64,000 bases of DNA from Natrinema salsiterrestre (GCF_029502005.1 NZ_JAMQOT010000013.1:38003-102002), one strand, 5' to 3'. Positions 15,806 to 24,073 are shown, counted from the first letter of the stretch. Notes: a model not told the origin generated them from the sequence alone. A program made the numbers and translations.

Positions 15806-16108
15806 CTATGCGTCGGCGACCTCGTCGATGAAGTCCTCGTCCAACTGCTGTTTCAACACCCGGAGGCTTGCCGCCTCCTCGGCTCCGACGAGCGCTTTGA
15901 GCTGCTCGAAGGTGATCTCATCGTCGTAATAGGCGGCGGCGATCTCCTGGGTGAGTGCGTCGTCGTGAGCGGCGTCTTGGAGGTACTCCCGAAGCGCGGT
16001 CACGAGGACGTCTGTTCGGTCTTCCCCGAGGACTGCGGCCAGTGCGTCGGCCCGGTCGATGAGCCGATTGGGGGCCCGAAACTGCACGCGCTTCTTATCG
16101 GTGCTCAT
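15806..16108 (-). CDS. Ribbon-helix-helix antitoxin, module 2
   Basis: This 100-residue antitoxin has an N-terminal RHH strand (KKRVQFRAPNRLIDRADALA) and helix (EDRTDVLVTALREYLQDA), then a toxin-binding C-terminus (EIAAAYYDDEITFEQLKALVGAEEAASLRVL). It is paralogous to the module 1 antitoxin; the YYD, TFEQLKALVGAE and LRxLK motifs are shared. The start at ATG 16108 places the RHH strand at the N-terminus, and the frame from 16183 is rejected. Cognate toxin is 15293-15805. Confidence 0.8.
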   Translation of the reverse strand: MSTDKKRVQFRAPNRLIDRADALAAVLGEDRTDVLVTALREYLQDAAHDDALTQEIAAAYYDDEITFEQLKALVGAEEAASLRVLKQQLDEDFIDEVADA

Positions 16109-16134
16109 GATGTGTACATTGTGAGCCAACGCAC

Positions 16135-16506
16135 TTAGCCGTTTTCGCGTGTACGATGTGAGCCTACCTCGGCTGAGCGCCACTTGTTCACGAGATTCTC
16201 CTCGAGGTCGCGCGTCCAGTACGTTGCAAGCCCGCCCGGACTACAGCGCTCGTACAGTTGCAACGGGCCTTTGAGAGACCCAAGTTCGACCCGGAATCGC
16301 GTGAGCGCTGCAAGCATGTCAACGACTAGTCCACAGCCGTCACAGGCGACGTGATCGCGTTCGTTGGGATCCGGTTCCGTCTGAATCGCGCAGTCGACGC
16401 AGATTGGGTGGGTGACCCGCTCGTCCTGTCCTCAGGTGTGGGCCTCGCCAGTCTCGGTACCGGGTAAGACATCGCAGAAGGCACAGCTGACGAGGGTTCG
16501 TTGCAT
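16135..16506 (-). pseudogene. DUF7558-like zinc-ribbon protein, interrupted by one stop
   Basis: From ATG 16506 the minus strand reads MQRTLVSCAFCDVLPGTETG and EAHT, then TGA (16432-16434), then in the same frame GQDERVTHPICVDCAIQTEP, HVACDGCGLVVD and LTRFRVELGSLKGPLQLYERCSPGGLATYWTRDLEENL to a stop at 16135. CxxC pairs (CAFC, CVDC, CDGC, plus C) form zinc-ribbon ligands. The family position is probably Trp (HTWGQDE), so the stop is a TGG to TGA change. The ATG overlaps the stop of the preceding gene. Confidence 0.7.
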
Positions 16507-16796
16507 CACTCACCCTCCGCGTCGGCGTCGCGGCCGGCCGTCCAGCCACGATGGAAGACGGCCAGCTGGGTCGATGAGTCGAACGCGGCGCCGCTCGGCT
16601 CGTGGACCAGAACTTGGTCTTCAGGAACCGAAGTGACGACGTCCGCGTCGACGAGGTCGTTGACCAGGTTCTGGGCTGCCGTGTCGTCGATGTCCGCCGT
16701 GTCGACGCCGGCGGCGTCGCGGTCCTGGGCGAGCAGTTCTTTTTCGAACTGTTCGTAGTTGCTATTCGTGTCGTCGTGAGGATCGGGACCAGGCAT
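16506..16796 (-). CDS. Plasmid-type acidic hypothetical protein
   Basis: This is a 96-residue acidic protein of unknown function, with an Asp-rich N-terminus, a helical centre (YEQFEKELLAQDRDAAGVDT and AAQNLVNDLVDADVV) and a short beta-like end (PEDQVLVHEPSGAAFDSST, QLAVFHRGWTAG). It overlaps by one base the start of the DUF7558-like remnant, so both were translated together. The inverted repeat at 16964-17005 lies 168 bases upstream of its start. Confidence 0.6.
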   Translation of the reverse strand: MPGPDPHDDTNSNYEQFEKELLAQDRDAAGVDTADIDDTAAQNLVNDLVDADVVTSVPEDQVLVHEPSGAAFDSSTQLAVFHRGWTAGRDADAEGE

Positions 16797-16963
16797 GGTG
16801 AGTCACGCAGCGCACGCCGTCGCGCGCTGCACGCCTCCCGGCGCTGACAAACAACTCATGGCGTACAGATTCGGCACCTCCTCGGAACGCCCATCCGCCA
16901 GGATACACTCACTCGAGGAGTCGGGCGGTAGGTGGGGGCGAGGGAGTGGATCCAGCCCCAGCG

Positions 16964-17005
16964 TTAACCAACACTGTGCCGACAGCGGTCGGGAATGTTG
17001 GTTAA
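16964..17005. promoter_or_regulatory. Inverted repeat TTAACCAACA-N22-TGTTGGTTAA (copy 2)
   Basis: This is the same 10-bp arms and the same 22-nt spacer as copy 1 at 5894, with an unrelated spacer sequence. It ends 9 bases after the stop codon of the minus-strand gene at 17015, the same distance as in copy 1, and lies upstream of the plasmid-type gene at 16796. The conserved arms with non-conserved spacer suggest a binding or hairpin element. Confidence 0.6.
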
Positions 17006-17014
17006 ATCTAGCCG

Positions 17015-17455
17015 CTACGGCGTTCGGAGATCTCGAACTGGCTTCACGACGAACGTGTCTGGCTCGCTGGCTGCTTCTTCATCTGACCGCTCCGCCGGTG
17101 TCGAGGCCGACCGCGTAAGCTGGGTGATGAGCTCGTCGCGAACGGTTCGGCGAGGGACGGTGGTCTCGTGCCAGCCCAGCCGGTCGTCGAAGTGCCGCTT
17201 CTGGAACTGCTCGCCGACGTCGTCGACGGCGACGTACTGCGTCCGCGCCGACCGCCCGACCTGCCGGGAGACGAAGACGGCGCCCACGGCCTCGTGCGTG
17301 AGCTCGACGAGAGCACACTCCACGAGGGCGACGACCGACGCGTGATCCCGGTTGATCGGGACCGTCACCTCGAGATCCGTCCACGGGGCCTCACCGTCGG
17401 GGTTGGTTCCTGCTTGATACGCTGATCGTGTCTCACTGAGTCGTTCCGAAGCCAT
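17015..17455 (-). CDS. Plasmid-type hypothetical protein
   Basis: This is a 146-residue protein of unknown function starting at ATG 17455 (MASERLSETRSAYQAG). The centre looks like an alpha/beta domain (WTDLEVTVPINRDHASVVALVECALVELTHEAVGAVFVSR, then TQYVAVDDVGEQFQKRHFDD). The C-terminal 60 residues are charged (WHETTVPRRTVRDELITQL). It is the most upstream gene of the minus-strand block 11.5-17.5 kb and is followed by inverted repeat copy 2. No motif indicates a function. Confidence 0.55.
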   Translation of the reverse strand: MASERLSETRSAYQAGTNPDGEAPWTDLEVTVPINRDHASVVALVECALVELTHEAVGAVFVSRQVGRSARTQYVAVDDVGEQFQKRHFDDRLGWHETTVPRRTVRDELITQLTRSASTPAERSDEEAASEPDTFVVKPVRDLRTP

Positions 17456-18143
17456 CGTCCATCGGGGGCACGTGATGCGCCCTGCCACCCCTCGCGGGGC
17501 CGATGGACACCACCGAAACGCACCCGCTCAACCTATGCGTAAATCTGATACTTTCTTGACTTCAGTACCCCTGTGACGGCCCCTCGGCCTAAGAGAGCCG
17601 GCGGCCTTCGCACACTGCATATCGCCTCTTTCTTTGGACGAAAACCGCGATATGCAAGGCGAAATAACGCCCTCAAATCGCAGAAGAACCTCGTCGGGAT
17701 GATTTGAGTCCGTAGAAAGTGCCTCGACGAGTTCCAGGATAATGCTGTGATCTCAAAAATTGCTCGACGGCGGGGTAACGAAGGCGATATCGGACGCTTC
17801 TGTGTTCTTGGTGGCCACTGCTTCACCCGTTCTGAGTCTCTCGAGGTACTCTGGCTCGGCATTTCGAATCGTGAAATACCCCGATTCCATCGATTCTGAT
17901 CGTGTTACCCGCTGAAATTGCTCGACGAGGATTTAGATTGATCTGGCTCTGTGAAATACTTTGTATATGATACGCTCCAGCGGTTATGCTGAATACACAG
18001 CGCGAATGTCGCACGAGATTCGGCTCGATTTACGAAGATGGTGACCGCTCAGTACAGGGGATAAATTCAGCGACGAACGGATATCTCGTTCGACTTCGCT
18101 CGTCTCGTCTAACAATATCGAATTCCGAAACCTATTTGTGGAA
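17456..18143. other. Long intergenic region with decayed coding
   Basis: About 690 bases without an intact gene. Between 17540 and 17840 the minus strand has coding-like stretches in two frames (EAVATKNTEASDIAFVTPPS, then SIILELVEALSTDSNHPDEV), which suggests a frameshifted remnant of an unidentified protein. The region from 17860 to 18140 is AT-richer and precedes the iron-binding lipoprotein gene. It includes a TATA-like TATTTGTG at 18134-18141. Confidence 0.35.
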
Positions 18144-18159
18144 TTTAGGCTAGCCTAAA
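18144..18159. promoter_or_regulatory. DtxR/Idr-type iron operator, TTTAGGCTAGCCTAAA
   Basis: This is a perfect 16-bp palindrome ending three bases before the ATG of the siderophore-binding protein. TTAGG(N4)CCTAA is the type of site bound by DtxR-family metalloregulators; in haloarchaea the Idr proteins bind TTAGGC/GCCTAA-like palindromes at iron-uptake genes. With the TATA-like element about 20 bases upstream, a bound repressor would cover the transcription start of what looks like a leaderless mRNA. Confidence 0.8.
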
Positions 18160-18162
18160 AAT

Positions 18163-19395
18163 ATGGCGCGTAATACTAACGAAGCAGACGCACCAACGCG
18201 ACGTGACTACATGGAGTACGGCGGAGCAGTCGTCGGTAGTGGATTATTGGCGGGTTGTTTTGGGGACAACGGCTCTGAACCCACGGAGAATACGGCGGAC
18301 ACGACTTACACGGCGACGATGGAGCCGGTCGGGACACTCGAGTGCGAATCTGTCCCCCAGAGCTTCGTCGGCGGCTGGGGGGCCGCGGCCGACGTCATGA
18401 CCGCCCTCGGGCAAGGGGAGAAGATTATCGCGGCTGAAGGCCCACAGTTCTGGTTCACCGGATTCTACGACAAGCTACCCGGTGTGTCCGTCCCTGATCC
18501 GGACTCACTCGACCGCGTCCTGACCGAAGACTGGGGTGTCCGAAAGGAACTCCTGTACGAACTCGACCCGGACCTGCTCGCTACTGACCCGAACCGCTAC
18601 ATCGCGTACTACGGCAGCGACAAGGACGAGGTTCAGGAGATCCATGACACTATTGCGCCGTTCTTCGGGAACGTGAGCCGCCGCAAGAGGGGTGACGGAT
18701 GGCCGAACTGGCCGAACGGTGAGTCGTATCCCTACTACACGATTCCTGAGTTCGTCGAACGTTATGGTGAACTGTTTCAGGCGTCTGAGCGTGCTACAGC
18801 GCTCAACGAGTTCTATCGAACGGCCCAGAAGGAGATGCGCTCGCGGGTCCCGTCGGAGTCGGACAAGCCGACCGTCGCTGTCTTGAACGCACGGAACAAC
18901 CCCGAGACTGCGGAAGGGTTCACCGTATACAACCCCGACACGGGGCTCGAGAAGACGTACGGGAAGAAGCAGTACCGTGACATGGAGATCGTTGACGCGT
19001 TCGACGGGCAGTACGACGGACAGTCGGGGATAACTATTGGGTATGAAGGGCTTCTAGAGGCAGACCCTGACATTATCATCCTCCACTTCGCCGTAAACTA
19101 CCGTGACTGGGACGGGAAGGATGCCACGCAAGCGACTGTCGAGGAGCTACGAAGCAGTTCTCTGGGGCAGAAACTCACGGCCGTTCAGGAAGACAACGTC
19201 TTCATCGGAGGGACACCCTATCAGGGCCCAATTATCAACCTCTTCCAGACGGAGATGCTCGGCAAGCAACTCTACCCCGACGAGTTCGGTGAGTGGCCGG
19301 GTGATGTGACCGACGATCAACTCCCCGATATTCCAGCGGAGGAGCAGTTGTTCGACCGTGACGCGCTTGCTGAGATCATCACAGGGGACAACTGA
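18163..19395 (+). CDS. Iron-siderophore ABC transporter substrate-binding lipoprotein
   Basis: This 410-residue protein has a Tat signal with lipobox (TRRDYMEYGGAVVGSG, then LLAGC) and the periplasmic-binding fold of the BtuF/FhuD class (PF01497 type): an early LECESVPQSFVGGWGAAADV, a long central helix region and a late LEADPDIIILHFAVNYRDW. It is predicted to bind ferric siderophores or haem-like chelates at the outer face of the membrane. The upstream palindrome at 18144-18159 indicates repression by iron. No permease or ATPase gene is next to it, so it must use a transporter encoded elsewhere. Confidence 0.85.
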   Translation: MARNTNEADAPTRRDYMEYGGAVVGSGLLAGCFGDNGSEPTENTADTTYTATMEPVGTLECESVPQSFVGGWGAAADVMTALGQGEKIIAAEGPQFWFTGFYDKLPGVSVPDPDSLDRVLTEDWGVRKELLYELDPDLLATDPNRYIAYYGSDKDEVQEIHDTIAPFFGNVSRRKRGDGWPNWPNGESYPYYTIPEFVERYGELFQASERATALNEFYRTAQKEMRSRVPSESDKPTVAVLNARNNPETAEGFTVYNPDTGLEKTYGKKQYRDMEIVDAFDGQYDGQSGITIGYEGLLEADPDIIILHFAVNYRDWDGKDATQATVEELRSSSLGQKLTAVQEDNVFIGGTPYQGPIINLFQTEMLGKQLYPDEFGEWPGDVTDDQLPDIPAEEQLFDRDALAEIITGDN

Positions 19396-19636
19396 CCGCC
19401 AGACCGCTACGCGCGTATTTAGTATAACTCTTTGAAGAGATACGCTGATTGGTGGGAATCGCACCGGTCAATACGCATATCTACGGAACGGCTGATCCAG
19501 TAGATTGGGCATGAAACAAACGAGATTATCGTGCTGAACTTATCCTCTGTATTCAGCACGCTGTTTATATCTGATTTGAGGATTGCCACGAAACCCCTTC
19601 AGCTCAATACTCGAAAACTGAGGCAAAATCGGTCAC

Positions 19637-20227
19637 TCAGAATTGCTCAGTAAGACCAGCGGACTCCTCCTCAACCTGCTCGTACATCTCATCAGGGAAC
19701 GGGAGGCTTCCCCAGATCGAGTAGGGACACTGGTCTTGGCCGATACAGTAGCGCTGCAGATCATCGTTATCACAGTTCATCGGCAACGGCGTGTCGCCGT
19801 CTATCGTGTTCGAGAACTCGTAGCGGACTTGGTACTCGGTCTCCTGCTCGTCGTACCATGGCCACCGGGAGAAGACGTCCTCGAGGTCCGCGAGTGGCGG
19901 ATGCACGGAGGTGTCTGCTCCACCAGCGTCGAGGTCCTCGAAGTCGTTTCGCGTCCACGTTGTAGCGGTCGCGGGCGGCCGTTTGAACGTAATATCTGTT
20001 CCATTGGCGACTTGGTGAGCGGCGGAACGATTCTCGCCGTATCGCTGGCGGTACTCCTCCTGGGAGATGTAGGTGTCCGCATCGTGTGACCACAGCGATG
20101 CAGACTCGTTTTCAGTGAGCCCGTTCCCCTCCGTGCCGGGCCGCGGTGGATCAGCTGCGACGATACCCGTTACTATGCTTGTCACGAGTACAGCGGCCAC
20201 GAACACGGAGAGTTTTCGGTGGAACAT
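19637..20227 (-). CDS. Secreted protein of a conjugation-like gene set
   Basis: This 196-residue protein starts at ATG 20227 with a Sec signal (MFHRKLSVFVAAVLVTSIVTGIVAA). The mature part contains TTWTRNDFEDLDAGGADTSV, a Trp-rich RWPWYDEQETEYQVRYEF and four Cys (MNCDNDDLQRYCIGQDQC). As I recall, such proteins with an SVHPP segment occur in haloarchaeal integrated elements next to small VirB2-like membrane proteins and VirB4/HerA ATPases. Only the first part of that set is present here, so the protein may be a truncated envelope component. Confidence 0.5.
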   Translation of the reverse strand: MFHRKLSVFVAAVLVTSIVTGIVAADPPRPGTEGNGLTENESASLWSHDADTYISQEEYRQRYGENRSAAHQVANGTDITFKRPPATATTWTRNDFEDLDAGGADTSVHPPLADLEDVFSRWPWYDEQETEYQVRYEFSNTIDGDTPLPMNCDNDDLQRYCIGQDQCPYSIWGSLPFPDEMYEQVEEESAGLTEQF

Positions 20228-20255
20228 GGGACTCACGATGGGGGGAGCAGAGTGA

Positions 20256-20676
20256 CTACCAAGGGACGAGGTCGACACACTCCGCCAGCGGAAGGCTCAT
20301 CATCGACCCGGCGACGGTGTACAGTGGGCCAAGAACGACGAGGATGACTGCGGACTTCATCGCCGAGCGCTTGTGACGTTTGAGTCCCCCTCTTCTGCTC
20401 CGGATTGAGGGTAAACATCTCGATAAGGGAGTCTGCCTGCCAGACGATGGCGAGGCCGACGATTCCCAGTGCAGTGGTTAGCTGAAAGAAGCCCTCGATC
20501 ATACTGGGAAGGTTGTCCGCACTACAGACTGCGTTACTCTGTGCCGCGACAGGCTGTACGACAAACAGACTTAGGAGGACGATGGTGAATGCAGCCTGTT
20601 TTGGGATTCTACTGGTCCTCGATGGCTCCGTTTCGGTGCTAGGTTCGGGTTCGGAGGAGTTGATATCCTGGGACAT
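20256..20676 (-). pseudogene. VirB2-like two-helix membrane protein, frameshifted
   Basis: It begins at ATG 20676 with a charged N-terminus, a hydrophobic segment cleavable after VAAQ (residues 25-47), then a helix (FQLTTALGIVGLAIVWQADS). After MFTLNPEQKR the frame breaks at a run of five G (20386-20390 on the plus strand). Removing one G restores GLKRHKRSAMKSAVILVVLG, then PLYTVAGSMMSLPLAEC and a stop at 20256. The restored protein has a signal plus two membrane helices, the layout of pilin-like VirB2 subunits. Either the gene is mutated or the homopolymer is misread. Confidence 0.55.
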
Positions 20677-20682
20677 AGCGAG

Positions 20683-20961
20683 TTACTCATCAGTGGCATC
20701 TCCAGCCGTAGGCTGGCGTTGCTGGTCCTCCACGAGCGACTGGAGATCGGCGAATCGATTAGTGTTTTCAGCGATCTCCTCGAGTGTGTAGCCCTGCTCA
20801 CGGGCCCGCTCGAAGAGGTCACGAAGTTCATCAGGATCGACACCTCGAACGTCCATCTCCTCGCGGAGTGCGCGGCGATAGAGGGCAGAGGCGTTGATAT
20901 GGTCGTTCCATATCAGGAACAAGTCATCGATCTCTTCGATAGTGACTGACCGTGTAATCAT
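20683..20961 (-). CDS. Small helical protein, first gene of the conjugation-like set
   Basis: This is a 92-residue helical protein (MITRSVTIEEIDDLFLIWND, then ALYRRALREEMDVRGVDPDELRDLFERAREQGY). The start at 20961 is chosen because the frame upstream adds a Cys-rich stretch without a start signal. The function is unknown. It ends six bases before the VirB2-like gene, and the three genes 20961-19637 form one minus-strand operon preceded by a very AT-rich region (21010-21120). Confidence 0.5.
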   Translation of the reverse strand: MITRSVTIEEIDDLFLIWNDHINASALYRRALREEMDVRGVDPDELRDLFERAREQGYTLEEIAENTNRFADLQSLVEDQQRQPTAGDATDE

Positions 20962-21164
20962 ACATGCGAATCTGGATATGCACCGGCTCAGTCCCGGTAC
21001 ATACTGTCCCATCCATGAGATAGCAGATATATTTTTGATTAGACTAATATAAAATAATATAATAATGGTTACAATAGAACAAATTATACTGGCCTTTTAG
21101 ATGGTAATTATTGAGCTGCGAGGAAACGAACATGTTAAAGTACCTGATTTTATGAGCGTTACAT

Positions 21165-22283
21165 ATGCTCCTCGCTCTTCAGATTAGTCTGGTACTTGCG
21201 TTTCTTTTCGTGACGCTGCCCACATACTGGGTACTTTCCCGCTTAGCGCTCCGAACATCTGCCCCGACCGTGTGGATTCGTCGGCTGTTGATCACTCTCG
21301 TTCCATTCGCTGGAGGCGCATATCTTCTATTCATGTTTGCTTCCGTCGACGACCTCGCTCGGGGTCTCGTCGCCACCCTCCTCTCAGGATTTGTTCCACG
21401 ATCGGTGCGATCAATGGCCGCTGACGTTGCAGCACAGGTCACGCTCTTTTTCTTCACGGGCGGTGTGATACTGGCCGCATACGCTGTAGTTGTTCCCGCA
21501 ATCCGAGACGCGAGAGAAATCGAGGTGTCGACGTGGACTGCCGTTCGTCGAATGGGCAGGTACATCGCCGTCTTAGCGGTCCTTTTGACTATCTTTTTCG
21601 TTCCGTTCGTCCGCGTTGTGACGGGTGAAGATCTGGGGTTGGCTCCACTGACACTCATACTAATCCTGCTTGTGCTTCCGTTCGTAAGCCCAGTTCTCCC
21701 GCGTCTCTTCCGATCAGTCCGTGACCCTGGGAAGAACGACCATGACAGGTTCGACTCCCTGTGTGAACGAGCCGGGCTCCAAATAGATGACATCTGGATA
21801 CTCACCGATGCTGATGAGACGGTCGAGATCTATATTCGCGGACTGCCCGGGCGGCGATATCTGTATATTTCCGAGTTCGCATTGAAGAAATTCGATGACG
21901 AGACACTAGGTGCGCTACTGGCTGCGAATGCTGGTAGCATTAAGTATCACTACAGAGCGATCAAGACCTATCCGTTATTCACATTCCTTATCGCTGGCGT
22001 GGCGACGCTCGCGTGGGGATCTCCACTGGGGTATACAGTCTTGATCGCACTTGCACTGCTGTTACCACTACCGATACTGTGGGCTGCGCGACGAGCGGTT
22101 CATCGCGCGGACGACTATGCGGCCGCTCAAGTCGGATATGAAACAGTTGCGGACGCATTGGAGGAGATGGCGACCGAACAGAATCTCGATATGCCATCGA
22201 AAGGGATGACGACGATTGTAAAGAGTCGCCCACCGTTACAAGAGCGAATCAACCGACTCCGGGACGGAAATCGACTTCGGTAA
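21165..22283 (+). CDS. M48-peptidase-like membrane protein lacking the HEXXH motif
   Basis: This 372-residue membrane protein has about seven hydrophobic segments (residues 1-28, 38-62, 90-112, 128-150, 155-175, 268-285, 288-308). Its soluble core (CERAGLQIDDIWILTDADET, RYLYISEFALKKFDDETLGALL, then a YHYRA helix) parallels the HtpX/M48 metallopeptidase layout. At the position of the zinc helix, where family members have HEIGH, the sequence reads AANAGSIKYHY, so both catalytic His and the Glu are missing. It is probably a non-proteolytic relative. It is a monocistronic gene with an AT-rich upstream region. Confidence 0.65.
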   Translation: MLLALQISLVLAFLFVTLPTYWVLSRLALRTSAPTVWIRRLLITLVPFAGGAYLLFMFASVDDLARGLVATLLSGFVPRSVRSMAADVAAQVTLFFFTGGVILAAYAVVVPAIRDAREIEVSTWTAVRRMGRYIAVLAVLLTIFFVPFVRVVTGEDLGLAPLTLILILLVLPFVSPVLPRLFRSVRDPGKNDHDRFDSLCERAGLQIDDIWILTDADETVEIYIRGLPGRRYLYISEFALKKFDDETLGALLAANAGSIKYHYRAIKTYPLFTFLIAGVATLAWGSPLGYTVLIALALLLPLPILWAARRAVHRADDYAAAQVGYETVADALEEMATEQNLDMPSKGMTTIVKSRPPLQERINRLRDGNRLR

Positions 22284-22496
22284 CTCCAGTTTCGGACCTG
22301 TCGACGGTCACTAAGCGATGACTAAACCAGCACTACCAATATCTTCCCAACAAACACCCAGTCTACCGATGGTCCCCGATTTTAATCCGAGAGGTAGTCC
22401 GCAGCACTTCTCTACTCTCGTTTTCTCTTCAGACGATTGGCAGCGAAGACATATCGGTGTGATTACTATGAATGGGGGTGTACAGCCGAGAACGAG

Positions 22497-23378
22497 ATGG
22501 TAAACCGGGTTCCCTACCACCACGAACTGGACAAGCAGTTCTCGGTGGACTTTGTCAGCCCTGAGCTGGAGGACGTAGGGGAGCGCATTGTCGGTTACGA
22601 AAGCCACAAATCGGTCAAGGTCGAGTCCTTCGAGTTGGACCGAACCGTCTACGTCGTCTATACAATGTCCGGAGCGAGCGGGGCCGCAGACGATATCGAC
22701 TACGACCTCGTCGAATATATCGACTCAATGGAGCCAGCGAACGGCGTCATCGCGACCAGATTAGTCGACGTCTTCAACAGTATTCTTGAAGAGAACTACG
22801 AGGAGGAAGGGAAGCGAGTCCAGGCGTACAAGGACATCGCGGCCGAAGAGATCGAACCCGCGCTCAATCAGATCGACTGGAACGGAACAGCGGTCGAGGT
22901 GGCGGGTCGCCTGGTCTCGAACTTGATCCTTAAGCACGCGCTTCCCAACGCGAACCATCGAACGGCTATCGGGATGTGCCAGCTCTATCTCAGACGAGTG
23001 AATCCAGATTTCTCGATGCCAGAGACGGCGACACAGTTCGATGAGGCCGACGAGTATGATTGGATGGAGTGGGTCAACGACTACATCAACGAGTCAAAGA
23101 GACTACTGACAGTTCGACGAAAAGGTGGCCGGTTCAAGTATCTCGAGGAGTTCGGATGCGACGTGCTCGTGCGAAAGCACGATATCGAGATCGCGCTCGA
23201 GGAGTACGAGCTAGATCTGCAGCGAAGTGAGCGGTGGAGACGGTACGCAGAACGGCACGAAGAGTTGTGGATCGAATTTATTGAGGAGGCCGTTCGACGT
23301 GCGGGAATGACCGAGTTGCTCGATACTGGCGGACTCACAAAGCACGAATTCGCGGACGAACTCAAAGAGCTCGAGTGA
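22497..23378 (+). CDS. Doc/Fic-fold protein with altered catalytic motif
   Basis: This is a 293-residue protein. Around residues 140-170 it has LILKHALPNANHRTAIGMCQLYL, which aligns with the Doc/Fic core motif HxFxDANKRTA; the fold transfers AMP or phosphate to target proteins. Here the acidic residue that binds Mg2+ is Asn and Lys is replaced by His. N-terminal 120 residues are acidic and the C-terminal 110 residues are a long charged helical region (YERAERHEELWIEFIEEAVRRAG type). The start at ATG 22497 is tentative; a TTG start at 22437 would add 20 residues. A 34-residue ORF converges on it from 23382. Confidence 0.6.
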   Translation: MVNRVPYHHELDKQFSVDFVSPELEDVGERIVGYESHKSVKVESFELDRTVYVVYTMSGASGAADDIDYDLVEYIDSMEPANGVIATRLVDVFNSILEENYEEEGKRVQAYKDIAAEEIEPALNQIDWNGTAVEVAGRLVSNLILKHALPNANHRTAIGMCQLYLRRVNPDFSMPETATQFDEADEYDWMEWVNDYINESKRLLTVRRKGGRFKYLEEFGCDVLVRKHDIEIALEEYELDLQRSERWRRYAERHEELWIEFIEEAVRRAGMTELLDTGGLTKHEFADELKELE

Positions 23379-23381
23379 GAA

Positions 23382-23486
23382 TTAGTCCTGAAGACGAGCG
23401 ACGGTCCGGCCGGCCTCTTCCACTTCTTCGCTCCGGCTCATTCCGAGACGTTCCTCTAATTCTCGGATGTTGTCCTCTAGGGTCAT
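23382..23486 (-). CDS. 34-residue coiled-coil-like ORF convergent with the Doc-like gene
   Basis: This short ORF encodes MTLEDNIRELEERLGMSRSE and then EVEEAGRTVARLQD. It is strongly helical and acidic with heptad-like Leu spacing. It ends three bases from the stop of the Doc-like gene on the opposite strand. Codon usage matches haloarchaeal genes, which is the main reason to list it. It might be a small antitoxin-like or dimerising protein, but no family is recognised. Confidence 0.4.
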   Translation of the reverse strand: MTLEDNIRELEERLGMSRSEEVEEAGRTVARLQD

Positions 23487-23641
23487 ATCTCTAGGTCGCT
23501 CACTAGGAGGCATAAATCCACCGGTGAAAACAGGGTCTGAAATAGCAGAAAGGACGGGTGTGTTGGAGAGTCAATTTTCGGACGAATTTTCACCAAACCA
23601 CAGGATTCAGATCCTTCGTTATAGAGACTGCAAGGTGAATA

Positions 23642-24045
23642 CACCCGACTTTAGGCGGGTGATGAAACCGATAGGGTGTTGACTTTCACCAATAGTTACA
23701 CGGCTGAGTTTCCATTACATACTTTCAAGTACGAAGAACCGCTATACAGTGGTAATTGATTATGACAATTAATTTATAGATGAGTGAAATCTCGAGAGAT
23801 ACCCAGCCTTGTTCTCTCGCCATCAGAACTCGCGGAGTTCTGGTTGGCTCGAAAATCGAGACACGGTTTTCGAACGCAACCAGACTGGGGGCGACGGAGG
23901 CGAACCTTGGGCGTGCGCTTGAAAAGTGAGACGCTGAACGTGAACGGAGATTCTCTCGCTCATCTGGTGCCAGAACGGGACTCCACACTGAATTCCACCG
24001 CTTTAGCGGTAGGTATCTCGATGTCCGTGAGAAGATCCAAAAGAG
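23642..24045 (+). mobile_element. Degenerate IS200/IS605-type (TnpB) element
   Basis: This is a ~400-bp relic. The left part has the hairpin CACCCGACTTTAGGCGGGTG (23642-23661) typical of IS605-type ends. From about 23860 the plus strand preserves, in shifting frames, the TnpB C-terminus (RRRTLGVRLKSETLNVNG, compare [17 protein letters not shown] in the intact TnpB at 33928). The right end has the hairpin ACCGCTTTAGCGGT (23997-24010). The middle of the gene is lost, so this is a non-autonomous derivative. Confidence 0.65.
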
Positions 24046-24073
24046 GTTTCCTAATAGGTTAGAATTTTGTTGT

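Noticed and set aside
23784..24062. Independent 92-residue plus-strand gene
   Set aside because: The translated sequence is a decayed TnpB C-terminus with the transposon end, not a new protein.
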